From Citrus sinensis (lineage: Eukaryota; Streptophyta; Magnoliopsida; Sapindales; Rutaceae), in NCBI RefSeq assembly GCF_022201045.2, contig NC_068562.1, positions 620,001 to 684,000 on the forward strand: a stretch of 64,000 nucleotides of DNA. Reading direction: 5' to 3'. Every line of letters starts with the position of its first letter. The first letter of the stretch is position 1. Below, one piece after another: positions 11,990-22,668 of this stretch. The position numbers and the translations under genes are program-made. The notes beneath the pieces were generated by a model. That model saw nothing but the letters and a program-made list of their open reading frames with translations, did not search any database and was not told where the DNA came from.

Positions 11990-12592
11990 CTGAATGCCCA
12001 AAAATAAATAAATAAAAAATTCAGCACTGGTTTACAGTTCTTGAGTTTTGTTGGTAACTCTACTATCTTCCTATTAATGTATTATTAATATTGCAGGTCA
12101 CTTAAAGAAAAAGCATGTAAACAAATATCTAGCTGGATATGGATGCATGTAGCTAGCTTTTTAAACATTCTAATTTTACATGCAACAACCAAATCTTCCT
12201 CGGGGGGCTGAGGGATATGCATACAAATATAGCCAGGGGTTAAAATATTTCAAAAAACCATGACCCATACATCACCAACCAAAATTTCAAAAGCCCCAAA
12301 TTTTATATGTAAACCACAGACAAAGATACATAACTAGGCAGGGGATAAACATGCATTCAACTATAGTAGCATAATCTTTCATAAATTTGCATCTCAACAA
12401 CCGAAAACACCATATTACTCCCCAATTTATCATTACCCCCAACAAATATGTCACAAATCAAACTAATCTATATTCTAGGGTTTCCAGTAACAGCGAATGA
12501 ATGTGTTAACAACAATCACCAGACATTATTTCAAAAACATTGTTGCATGTCAAAAATTAACTGAAAATAAGTAAACAAAACAAAACTTACTT
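11990..12592 (-). other. probable 5' UTR intron of the MULE-1 transposase
   Basis: On the minus strand a strong donor (CAA|GTAAGT) lies at about 12592. An acceptor (GGCATTCAG|G) sits one base before the MRQ start codon. The interval has no coding potential. MULE-2 has an acceptor (CATTACAG) just before its own start, so the arrangement appears shared. Confidence 0.65.
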
Positions 12593-12931
12593 GATTGTAG
12601 CTTCAAACCCTTAAAAAAGCAAAACTTCGCGACTTCGTAACAGCTCACCGCTTTCGTCAATGCCTCTGAATCTTCGATTTAACAAAATATTTGAAACTTA
12701 AGCGTGGTTCGTTGATGAAAATGCATGGAAACTATAGGAAAAATGGCGGGATTTTGTTGCTTCTTCGTGCATGTGGTGGGGAATAAACTATGGTTGTTTC
12801 GTTGCTTGCTGTACTGGTGGACCATTATGCCTCCTTTTCCTTTTTTTTTTTGCTTATTACAGATCTTAAACGACGTCGTTTTTTAAGCCCAAGTGAAATT
12901 ATCATTTTAACCTTATGATGTCAGCAACGTC

Positions 12932-13061
12932 TTGACGGTTTGCAGACGGAGGTGGAAATGTGAAAAAAAGTTTAAGTTCAGGTGGAGCGCAGCTAAAAAA
13001 ATTAGGATTTGTGTATTTTTGATAAAGTGGACAAAATCAGGTGGACGGTGGATATTTTCCC
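12932..13061 (-). repeat. MULE-1 right terminal inverted repeat
   Basis: Ends GGTGGATATTTTCCC and is the reverse complement of 7535-7665. It lies upstream of the transposase 5' exon and probably supplies its promoter. Confidence 0.93.
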
Positions 13062-13070
13062 GATAATAAA
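13062..13070. repeat. 9-bp target-site duplication, right copy (MULE-1)
   Basis: GATAATAAA, identical to 7526-7534. Confidence 0.95.
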
Positions 13071-15939
13071 TCTTTAAACTTCAAACTGGGAAAGCTAAGG
13101 AATATCAATTATCAAATTCTAGTAATACATTAAAAAAAAATTTATCAAATTCTGTTTTATTAATTACTATTCTTTTGATTTTACACTTTCCCGGAACCTC
13201 GACATTTCCATGTTTTGGAGAGATGTTAAGTAAAAACGTTCAAGGTTGTACTAGACAATGTCAGTGGTTTGTTTGTTTGGCCCCTACCCTCTCATCTTCA
13301 CAATTCACATCACCATACTTAGCCAGATAGACCGCCCCTTTCCTCCTATTCTTACGCTATGTGCGAATTTTTTATTATTTGTTTAATTCCATTATATATA
13401 ACTTTCAATTAAAGAGTAATTATTTAGTGGGCGAATGATAAGGTTGTCAACGCAAGCAAATCTATTGGAATTTGCCAATCCTGATCTTATCTCAATTATC
13501 AATCGAGATAATATATATGTCTCGAATCCTCTTAAATTTTGATTAGGATCCCAGAATTTATTATCATAAGCTATAAATTTTGTCATAAATGATATATTAT
13601 ATGTCTGTGACCGATATGTCATATATCTTTTAATTTTCAAATAGATTTATCATAAATAAATGACCGACATATTAAATCTATATGATTCATCAAATTAACT
13701 TACTATATATTTCTTAAAACTCAAATTTTGAGACATTAGAAATCCTAATATGTGAGATCTCTCTCTCTCTCTCTTTGTAATGCTCAGAACCCATAGTCCG
13801 TTCTCATCTCATCCTCCCACAAGAAATGTGAATTCTGTACATGTCTTAATTCCCTCTCCATCCCCGTTAGAATTGCTTGAGGGGAAGGGATCCTTATTTC
13901 CGATTAATATCAAGGGATCCCCTAAAATCTCTGATCCCTAAATAACTAATATATTTTTAGTTTTTCAATATAAATTAATCATATTAACTTAAAAATATAT
14001 AAAATAAAATGAGAATGATTATAAATGGGTCTTATTTTATTCTACTCCATCAATTTTTTATTATATATAGTATTCAAATAATACTCTTCAATAAAAAATT
14101 CAAATAATGTGATTTTATATCCAACTTCTTATTCGGAAAAGGGATGAGGATAATTTTTTATTCAATTTCTTATCGAAGAAATGGACAAAAATGAAGTGGA
14201 ATGCCCAGCCCTTCCCCTCCCCATTTTCTCATTTTAATTTTTATTTTATTTTTAAAATTATTAGTGAATAAATAATAAAAATTAAATTATAAAATATTAA
14301 TTATTGGGGTAAATAACAAATACGAAAATATTTATATAAACTATATAATATTTATATAAATATTAGTTAATATAAAGACTTTAATATAATTTAAATTTAA
14401 CCACGACCCAAAGCTCACAACCCCACAATTTACAAATCAAATTCTAAGTCACTCTCTCACAGCCCTCAATCATCCTTTCCAAATGATTTGTGTTACAACC
14501 AGCACCCAGTTCGTCTTTATCTTATCATAGTCCAATAGCACATCGCATTGTTGGTGACTAAGTAGCCCAACTTATCACCTCGTCAGCTAGTAGCCAAGCT
14601 CGCGGCCACCATAATTGGTAGCTAAGACGTATCATTGCTATCATAAAGTTGCATGTTCTATCATAAACAATACGTCATACACCTATGATGGACATGTCAT
14701 ATATCTTTCAATTAACAAATAGATATGTCACAGACTGTCATATCGGATTTATGTGATTCATGAAATCGACTTATCATATACTTTTAAATAGTCAAATTTC
14801 GAGATATTTAGAGTTTCAATATGTGAGATCTATGTTATTCCCTCCCCCCAAGCCCCCCAATGCTCACAACCCACTCGTCGGTGTTATGTCATTCTCCCAC
14901 AAGAAATCCCTATTCAAACTTAGTGTTGCATTCTTATCCATAATGAAATTTTTTTTGTTCATAGGAAGGGAAAGTGGTCCCTAGTCCCCTGTAGTTGGTG
15001 GATAGTGATATTGCATATTAATTTATTCGCAATGTGACAAATATGCAAATGAATTTTCAAAATCTAGGATGTAATTTTATATTTGTCTTTATTTTTGTAT
15101 ATATTGTATTTATTTTTTTCTATTGCAAAATATCCCAAGTTGTAACAAATCGAATACGACATTATTATTATTACCATACTACTCATTTTTTGCACGATCT
15201 CTTTCATATATGATTTCAAAATAGATAAACGAGGATGATTTTGATTTTCTTTTTTAAGTTTTTGTTATTCATCTTACAAATGGAGAATTTGATTTTCATA
15301 TAATAAATTTGGTTACTTTTCTGTTACTGAAGAATGGGGAATCTTAAAAAATGAGGATTTTAATATCTTATTTTCTAACCAAAAACAAAGAATCTTCATA
15401 CATTTTTTTTTCAATTACATTCAATTATGTAGAAAATAAAAAAAAAATTTGAGAGGCAAATTGGCAACCATGTATTGGAATTTTTTTAAAAAACTATAAA
15501 GATGTAGAGTAGTGCCACACTGCCACACATCCAAAAAATTTCATCCAAAATGTTACACATCCTAAATTTTTTATCCTATAAAATTATCTCAAATAATTTA
15601 GCATTCATCAATTGATTTATGAAAAAATATGATTCATTCACTTGAATCTTGTAAAGGATTACCAATCACAACACATCATTTGGGATGAAATTGAAATAAA
15701 AAAATTTAAAATACCTATCATTACTCAATGATGTGAGAAGACATTAGAGCAAACTAGAAAAAGAGAATTTACTCATAAATAAAGTACTGTGAACATTGAA
15801 AAGAACTAGGGTAAAATAGAGTTGAACTCGGTCTCTAACACGTCATGAGCAACCACGGTCGCATTGAGTAGAAGAATCGACTATGTGAAGTAGACCACCA
15901 AAGCCCAAGTATGATTTTTCTTTCATTTTCTTTTCCTAA
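13071..15939. other. AT-rich intergenic DNA with a diverged direct repeat
   Basis: No gene is visible. Segments at about 13575-13850 and 14650-14920 are diverged direct copies. Both contain GTCATATATCTTT, TTCAAATAGAT-like runs, TATGTGAGATCT, AATGCTCA, and end in CTCCCACAAGAAAT. The spacing is about 1.07 kb. They could be remnants of one element's repeats, but I found no terminal motifs or target duplication. The remainder is low-complexity A/T. Confidence 0.5.
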
Positions 15940-16545
15940 GAGATATTATGAAATACCTACTTAAATTTTTAAATATATCACTTTACCATCAAAATTTTCT
16001 TACAACTACATTTTACCACATAATATTTCACTTGTTATTATTTTATGACCAAATAATTAAGTCCATTTAAAAAAAAAATGATGTCCAAGGTTATTTAAAG
16101 TATTTCGATTGATAAATTTAAACAACATTGGTGATTTAATACAAATGAAAAAGACATATAGTAGTTTGATAATTTTCCAATAAGTCAGGTGATAAATTGA
16201 TTTTTTTAATAAAATAATAAAATTATTTGGTATTATTAAATTAAACATTGTAATTGATATGTACTTATTAAATTAATTTAAATAGCTAAACACAAATGGG
16301 TAATCGTATGCTCCTATAGTTTGAATTTTGAATTTTTTTTATTTTAGAGGACAAAATGATTTTTTTACACACTTAAATAGTTTAAGGGTAAAATAATCTT
16401 TTAATGAAAACTCTATTACTTTTAATGATTTAATTATAAAATGATTAACAATAAAAATATCGAGTGATAAAATGTAATTATTAAAAAATATTCGTGGTAA
16501 AATAATGTATCAAAAAAATATTATATGGGTATTTGATAATATCTC
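15940..16545. mobile_element. long-TIR MITE, probably MULE-derived
   Basis: About 110-140 bp at the left end (GAGATATTATGAAATACC...) is matched in reverse complement by the right end (GAGATATTATCAAATACC... on the minus strand), with roughly 75-80% identity. Shared inner blocks include ACATTTTAYCAC, TTATTTTAC and ATAATTAA. Long TIRs and a coding-free interior are typical of non-autonomous MULEs. The candidate 9-bp flanks match only partly, so the family call is tentative. Confidence 0.55.
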
Positions 16546-16689
16546 TTTCTTTAAATTAATAACTATAACACCCATACTTTATTTATTTTTTAATAAAATT
16601 GGTAACTGTAGGATTAGACACTTTCGGCGCCAAATCAATGATAGTGGAGTTAACTTCTCTAGTTCTCTTAGAAGCTTGCCTGAAGAAAA

Positions 16690-17480
16690 GAAAGACTTTT
16701 TATTATTTATTAGTTTTCTTATAACTATTTTATGTTTTATTATACTGATTGTTCATATTGTTTTAAATTACTTTTGAGCCCAACCCATTGAAAAGCCTTT
16801 TCTTATTTATTCTTTTTATTTATTATTATTTTACTTAATAAGCCGCCATGGGTGGCTAAAGGAAAAAAAATTAAGAAAGAAAGATAGGTTGAAATGTCAT
16901 ATTTATTTGATTTATTAAATTGATCTGTCATATATTTTTATATATCTACATTGAAAATTTCAAACATCACAATTTCAATCTGAACAATACATAAAATAAA
17001 ATTTTATTCTGAATTTCGTTTCGAACAAGTTAATATCCCAAATTTTTATTGAAATGTGAGTTTTTTTTTTTTTTGGTCAATCTTAGTGGAGATTTTTTTA
17101 TCTATTAATATATCAAAATTTGTATTTTTTTCATCTATTAATGTATTTCCCACTTTATTTTATATTTATTTGTTATTGGCATGTATGGATTATTTTTATT
17201 TTACTTGTAAGTGAGGTTAGATCGGATGGTTTTGGCCTGAGTTGTTTAACACCATGGTGTATACGGAATTGTGGTTTTTGTCCCGCGGTGAAAGTTCACA
17301 AAAGAATCATTGGCGACAGTCCCTAAGAATAGTGCCCCAAAAGTATGCTTGGCCAAAAATGATAATAAATAAATAAGAAAAGGCTTTACAAATGGGCTGG
17401 GTTTAAAATAATATGAAAAACCAATATAATAAAAAATAAAATAATGGTAAGAAAATAAACAAATAAGCAACAATTTTATA
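16690..17480. repeat. diverged inverted repeat, element remnant
   Basis: Sequence at about 16715-16830 (containing AAAGCCTTTTCTTATTTATT) recurs inverted at about 17350-17470, with shared blocks TTTTATTATA, TTCATATT and TTTTAAA. The arms are about 100 bp and well diverged. The spacer at 17200-17340 has lower A/T content but no recognisable gene. It could be a decayed TIR element or a fold-back repeat. Confidence 0.4.
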
Positions 17481-17520
17481 AAATAATACTAATAAAGTAA
17501 AGATGTTTTAGTAACATTAA

Positions 17521-18330
17521 TGCTGCGTTTACTTTTTGGATTGGAGTGGGAATCCCGAGGAGTGAGAGTGGGAGTGGGAGTGGGAGTAGGGTGTTTACTT
17601 AGACTAAATGAAAATATGGATTGTCAATCAGAATTCTAATTATTTGTTTACTTTGTCTTGAATTGAGAGTAAATTTTTTTAAATTACAATTTTATCCTTA
17701 TGTACAGAATTATAATTTGTAATTAAAAAATTAATAAAAAATATATTTAGAAAATAAAATAAATATTTTATTATATTTATAAATTAATAATAATTACTAA
17801 TATTCTTAATTATGTAAATCATAATTTTTTATTAATTTTAATTTAAATTATGTGAATAAAAATTATTAATAATAGCAACACAAATGAAATATTATTATTG
17901 ATAATATAGTACAAAATTAATATTTTTTTAGAATAAAATATTTATTATTATTAATTAAATAAATAATTAATATTTATTAAAAATAATGTTTAATATTTTT
18001 AATTTAAATATAATATTTATTAATTTTTATTTTATTAAATTTAATAAAATAAATATGATATAATTATTATTTTTAATAAATATGATATTATTTATTTTAT
18101 TAAATATGATATTATTTATTTATTTATTTTTATAAGGATAAAATGGGAAGAGGGGAGAGTGGATTCCCACTCCCACCTTCCCCCATGGGAGTGGAAATCC
18201 CACTCCCCACTCTAAAATTGGGTGGGACTCACGGATTCCCACTCCCACTCCCTATTTTTTTAAGTTAAATAAACACTGGAGTAGGAGGAATCCACACTCC
18301 ACACTCCCACTCTAAAAAGTAAACATTGCC
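17521..18330. mobile_element. Tourist/Harbinger-like MITE (TAA target duplication)
   Basis: The ends are TGCTGCGTTTACTTTTT...GGAGTGGGA on the left and, inverted, GGCAATGTTTACTTTTT...AGTGGGAG on the right. TAA flanks both ends (17518-17520, 18331-18333), fitting the TWA target preference of PIF/Harbinger elements. Subterminal GGGAGT repeats occur at both ends (17545-17592 and 18162-18312, inverted). The interior is very A/T-rich and non-coding. Confidence 0.7.
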
Positions 18331-18333
18331 TAA

Positions 18334-19125
18334 GGCCAGTCCTGAGAACTGGGGTGCACTTTTCTTGTTTTGTTTGGTCTTTACAATCTCTACAACCACT
18401 AGAGTGGGTAGTGGGTTTTGTAACAAAGTGTTGACCTGTTTTGACCTTTTTCTTTTCTCGATCGGGTCGAATGCTTGCAATGGCACACTGGATAATGCAA
18501 TGGCATTGGCAGCTGCCATCTAGTTTCTCTGAACTGTGGTCGCCATTTTCATTAATTTGGTAAGACATTGACGGCTGAGTATATTTATTTATTTTTTCAC
18601 TGAGATCTAATTTATCAATTTCTCTGAGAGCTAACGGTTATGAGATTGTAGTTAAAGTCAAACTAGATCTACTTACTCCATTCTTTCGGAAAATCTTCTC
18701 CTCATTAATAGAGTATTTATCTTATTATCACGCACCTTATGGTACACAATGGGAAATGTGTCAAAAATCTATACTAGCAAAGTTATGAAGCCTATAAAAT
18801 AATATCTTGACAAGCGTCCCATCACACATCATATTAAATTTTTATATTTTAGTGTTATTTTCTCACTGAGATCTATAGGAGCATACAATTACCCATCGTG
18901 TGCCTACAACATATACGCAAATAAACGAGATTAGTTCCATTTCCATCAATAACCTAAAGTTTAAACTGTGAAACATATAACAATATTTACGAATGGGGTT
19001 TTGCGTTAATAAAGTGCATTGCGGATATATATAAGATATTTAATATCTTCAACCTGTAATATTTATGAGTTATTTATCAAATCCAACACAGTTAATATAT
19101 ATAACAATTTAAGTTATTGTATGTT
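18334..19125. other. intergenic, no supported gene
   Basis: Contains 84-102 codon open frames on the minus strand (18260-18568) that partly overlap the MITE end and match no family I know. Otherwise it is A/T-rich. Confidence 0.4.
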
Positions 19126-19128
19126 TTA

Positions 19129-19350
19129 GGCTTGTTTAGTATTTGAGTTAGATAGTTATAGTTTTTTTTTTATTTGAAAGTTAAATTGATTTGATATCGT
19201 ATTTGTACGATGAAATCTTATAATATTTTTACCATCTTTATTAAAATTATTATTTAAAAATTATATTTATTATATACTATTAACTTTTATTATATGTTTA
19301 TATATTTTTTTTCTCACAATAACTATAACTTATCAATACCAAACAAGCCC
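19129..19350. mobile_element. small Tourist-like MITE (TTA target duplication)
   Basis: The left end GGCTTGTTTAGTATTTGAG and the inverted right end GGGCTTGTTTGGTATTGATAA are terminal inverted repeats. TTA flanks at 19126-19128 and 19351-19353. The 222-bp size, TWA duplication and A/T-rich interior fit a Tourist MITE. Related ends occur near 35530-35600 and 35880-36030. Confidence 0.75.
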
Positions 19351-19353
19351 TTA

Positions 19354-21640
19354 GCTTGATATTACAAATTTTAGTTGAGCGCATCCCATGCTAATAATAT
19401 ATATTACATTAGGGTTTTATCTGTAAATGCACCGCACGACTTGTAGCAATTTTCTCATGCTATGTTCTGATTAAGGTAGGGTTTGGGGCCGGGATGTATA
19501 CAACAATAGCAAGAAGATGAATTAGATAATCTTGTTAAAGTGTATTATAAGCAACACCAAGTTGCCTGGTTTAATGCAAAACGTATATCTTCATGAATCG
19601 CAGACTGCAAGTGGGCATGATTTGACTACATTTCATTTTAATTTCTCCGAGTTCGAATAATTAATTAATGGATTCTAGGCATGGTCGGTTGATTGGCAGT
19701 TGGTGATCTTTCTTTTCATTCAATTTCAGTTCTGTGTCTGTGTATGTACCAAAGCCAAGTCACTATTTTTCTGATTGAATTTTTAAGGGTGTTTTCTTTC
19801 TCTTCTTTTTTCTTTTTAATGTTTTTTTCGTTGAAGATAATTTTTAAGGGTGTTTTGAAGAAGCCATAGTTGAGATCTGCACAAAGAAAAAGGCATGATC
19901 GTCTGAACTGAAGCTATACTCTTGCCAATGAATGATAAAATCATGTCTTTTTTTTTTTAAAAAAAAGAAGATAAAATCATATCTCATTACTGAATATTGT
20001 TATATTGAATTGATCATCATATATGGCCGTTATTAATTTTATTTTTTATTTAAAAAAAAAACCATCACCCCTCCACATTTTAACAAATCAACCTCCGAAA
20101 GTTGCCTAGCTTGCATCTTGAAGTTCGGGGCACAAATGTTTCATTCATTTTCTTAATGGTTCTGTTTTAATTTGTTAAGGATATGATCCTGCAGCAAACG
20201 TTATTGTAATATGGAAATGGGATCCTCAATATTGCATGAGATACAGTTAATTAAACTTTCCCGGAATAGCAGAGATTCTACTATATATATATATATATAT
20301 ATATGGTACAAATTCTACATATACAGTTACACACACATATGTATATATATATATATATAATCGTTAAGGAACATCGAAGTTATTTTCAAATACAATAACA
20401 AATAAACCTTTCAGTAGTACAAAACAAACAAACCTTTGAGATCTTGTGAGTCTTGGAAAAATGAAAGAGAAACGAGATATTGGCACGGCTCAATCAAACC
20501 AAAACAAAAAAACCTGGAACTTTGCTCTAATAAAAGCAAATAAACCGGTTTGTCTGAGTGAACCAGGCCAATATCACGGCTACCCTTTCATATATATACA
20601 CACACACACACAAGTACTACGTAGCCTCTAAGTTTGTGTTTGGGTAACAAGAAACCCTAGAAGGAACATATGAGAGCTACCGTTTGGGAATCAAAACAGA
20701 GAGAGAATGAAGAAAAGTAAAGATGGTAAAAGATTAAAGATAGAAAAGAGGGAAAATAAAATTTAAACAAGAGTAGTGGGAGAAAAGAGAAGGAGAGGAA
20801 GAAAGAAGAAATAAAAAATAACATTGAAGAAAGTGGAATTAAGAGTGTGAGGAGAAGTGAGAAATGAGAATGTCTGGGACTGGGTGAGGGGGTTTAATAA
20901 GGGCAAGAGGCAAGAGCCAAAAGGGTCTGCATGAATGATCCGCATTTAAAACCGCTACTACCAAAGCAGAAGCTTGGGCCACCGCATTTATGTCCATTAC
21001 TTATGCCACCAACTTTATTGCAAATATCAAATGTCTATACTGCCCACAAAATATTTTCACCAAAGCCTCAAATCAAGTAAAACTATATCAAATATGTAGC
21101 GTTTCAGAAATAAAATTAAACAAATTTTTACATCGAAACTGATAGGGCTAAACGTGTCATTTCAATTGAAGGGATCGGGCATGATCGTGATACTGATGAT
21201 CGGTAGTACTAGTGTACAGTAGTAAACCGGGAAGACCACCCGGGTCATTAATGAAGGGAATCTCTCTTAATTAAAGAAAAGAAACATGTACAGGCGAGCT
21301 GCCCGTGAGAGGCTACTTTTAGGACTGTTCAAATTTATGTCGATCGACTCCATTTGTTGCCCTGCCAAATTAGACGAGTCATGAGTACAAGCCATTTAAT
21401 TTAGTTGAGCTTATATGTATATAATGGCAATCTCTTAGCTACTGATTTAATCCGTAATTAAGTTTATGTTGGTTGCATGATTACGTGAGCGCTTAATTAA
21501 ATTAAGATAATTTTCCCGAGACCACTCTACCAAAGCACTGTAAGGACAGTGGTTCGAGTCCACACAAAGAATTATAGAAACTTAAATTATTTTTTAATTA
21601 TAGATAATAATTAAGTGAATACAATATTCTCCCTATTGAA
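19354..21640. other. intergenic, no supported gene
   Basis: A/T-rich with (TA)n runs at about 20281-20304 and 20344-20360. Short open frames (20446-20631 +, 20763-20945 -) show no family signal. I looked for common plant miRNA sequences by eye and recognised none. Confidence 0.4.
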
Positions 21641-21955
21641 ATGAGAATAGAGTGGACGTTTTTCGAATATTAGAGAAGGTTAATATAAGTTATAATGAAA
21701 AATTTTAATCCCAACAAGCAAAAATATCAAACAAATAATAAATAGAAAATCGATGAAGAATTAAACTAATAACATAATATAAGATTTTATGTGTAATGAG
21801 AGTGGAGTAGATGTCCCTCGAATATTAGAGAAAGTTAATATGAGTTGTAATGAAAAAATTTAATCTCACCTAAGATCTTACAAGTAAAAATATCAAACAA
21901 ATAATAAATAAAAAAATAGATGAGGAATAAAACCAATCACACAATATAAGAGTTT
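21641..21955. repeat. tandem duplication of a 155-bp unit
   Basis: Copy 1 starts ATGAGAATAGAGTGGACG at 21641 and copy 2 starts ATGAGAGTGGAGTAGATG at 21796. Both continue with TCGAATATTAGAGAA, AATATCAAACAAATAATAAAT and a TATAAGA-TTTATGTG block. Copies are about 80-85% identical. The sequence is non-coding and of unknown origin; it may be an internal repeat of a decayed retroelement. Confidence 0.75.
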
Positions 21956-22628
21956 ATGTGGTAAACTCATATACAGAAGACAAATTCACTATGTGAAAAA
22001 TTACTACAATTACTCTAATATTTTTCCTTACATCCAAAATCCTGCTAATACTTATCTCTCAATAGACTTACCGTTTCTCTTATATTAGAAACTATATACT
22101 TACAGAGAAACTAATTGTTGTGTTATGTAATAAAGTGAATTCAATTTCTTTATATATAGTAATTATTTCTTATAAGAGAATTATTACTTTCCTTAATTTG
22201 AACTTTTGTAGGTCTCTATCTATCTTTATTAATTTGACAAAAATATTGTATCCTTTTACAGAAGGAAAAAGATTATCTCCTGATCTGAACTCTCATGAGC
22301 TTTTAAAGATCTTATGCCATGTGTTTTTAAGTGATAGTGTATTCATAAGATTTAATTTCTTTATTTTTTTATTTTATTAACAACCAATCACCATATGTAT
22401 ATTTACTCATGAAGAGATCAGATTAGAAGAGAATGCTAATCCTTTTACAGAAGGCTTCAAATTCTACAATGCCCATGAGGGATCAAGCTGACTTCCAGCT
22501 GCTACTTATATAATTAGAGTATCGTTGCTGTCGTTACCAAAAGTGCTTGAAACGCCAACCATCTTTCCACAAATCACCATACCTCCATTAATTGTGCTCC
22601 CTGCCCTCTACAAATAAAATCACACCCA

Positions 22629-22668
<40 letters not shown>

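Larger units (their letters stand above)
7535..13061. mobile_element. MULE-1: complete Mutator-like element with intact transposase
   Basis: A 5.5-kb element bounded by inverted repeats of about 130 bp (7535-7665 and 12932-13061) that I could align end to end without a clear mismatch. It is flanked by perfect 9-bp duplications. Two convergent genes lie inside: a GRF-finger/membrane protein on + (8187-8564) and a MuDR-type transposase on - (8899-11988). The near-identical TIRs, perfect duplication and open transposase imply a recent insertion that may still be able to move. Both genes start a few hundred bp inside a TIR, consistent with TIR-located promoters as in maize MuDR; the promoter role is inferred. 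Confidence 0.95.

Noticed and set aside
9442-12027. transposase start at 12027 and end at 9442
   Set aside because: The upstream start is a CTG in an A/T-rich stretch before a splice acceptor. The last eight codons run past a donor at 9465, and three further in-frame exons follow.
21520-21566. tRNA-like T arm (GTGGTTCGAGTCCAC)
   Set aside because: No acceptor stem, D arm or anticodon arm can be built around it. It is at most a SINE or tRNA remnant.
22430-22475. short peptide ENANPFTEGFKFYNAHEG resembling the start of a FAR1-type domain
   Set aside because: The similarity covers too few residues, a stop follows at once and no neighbouring exon was found.
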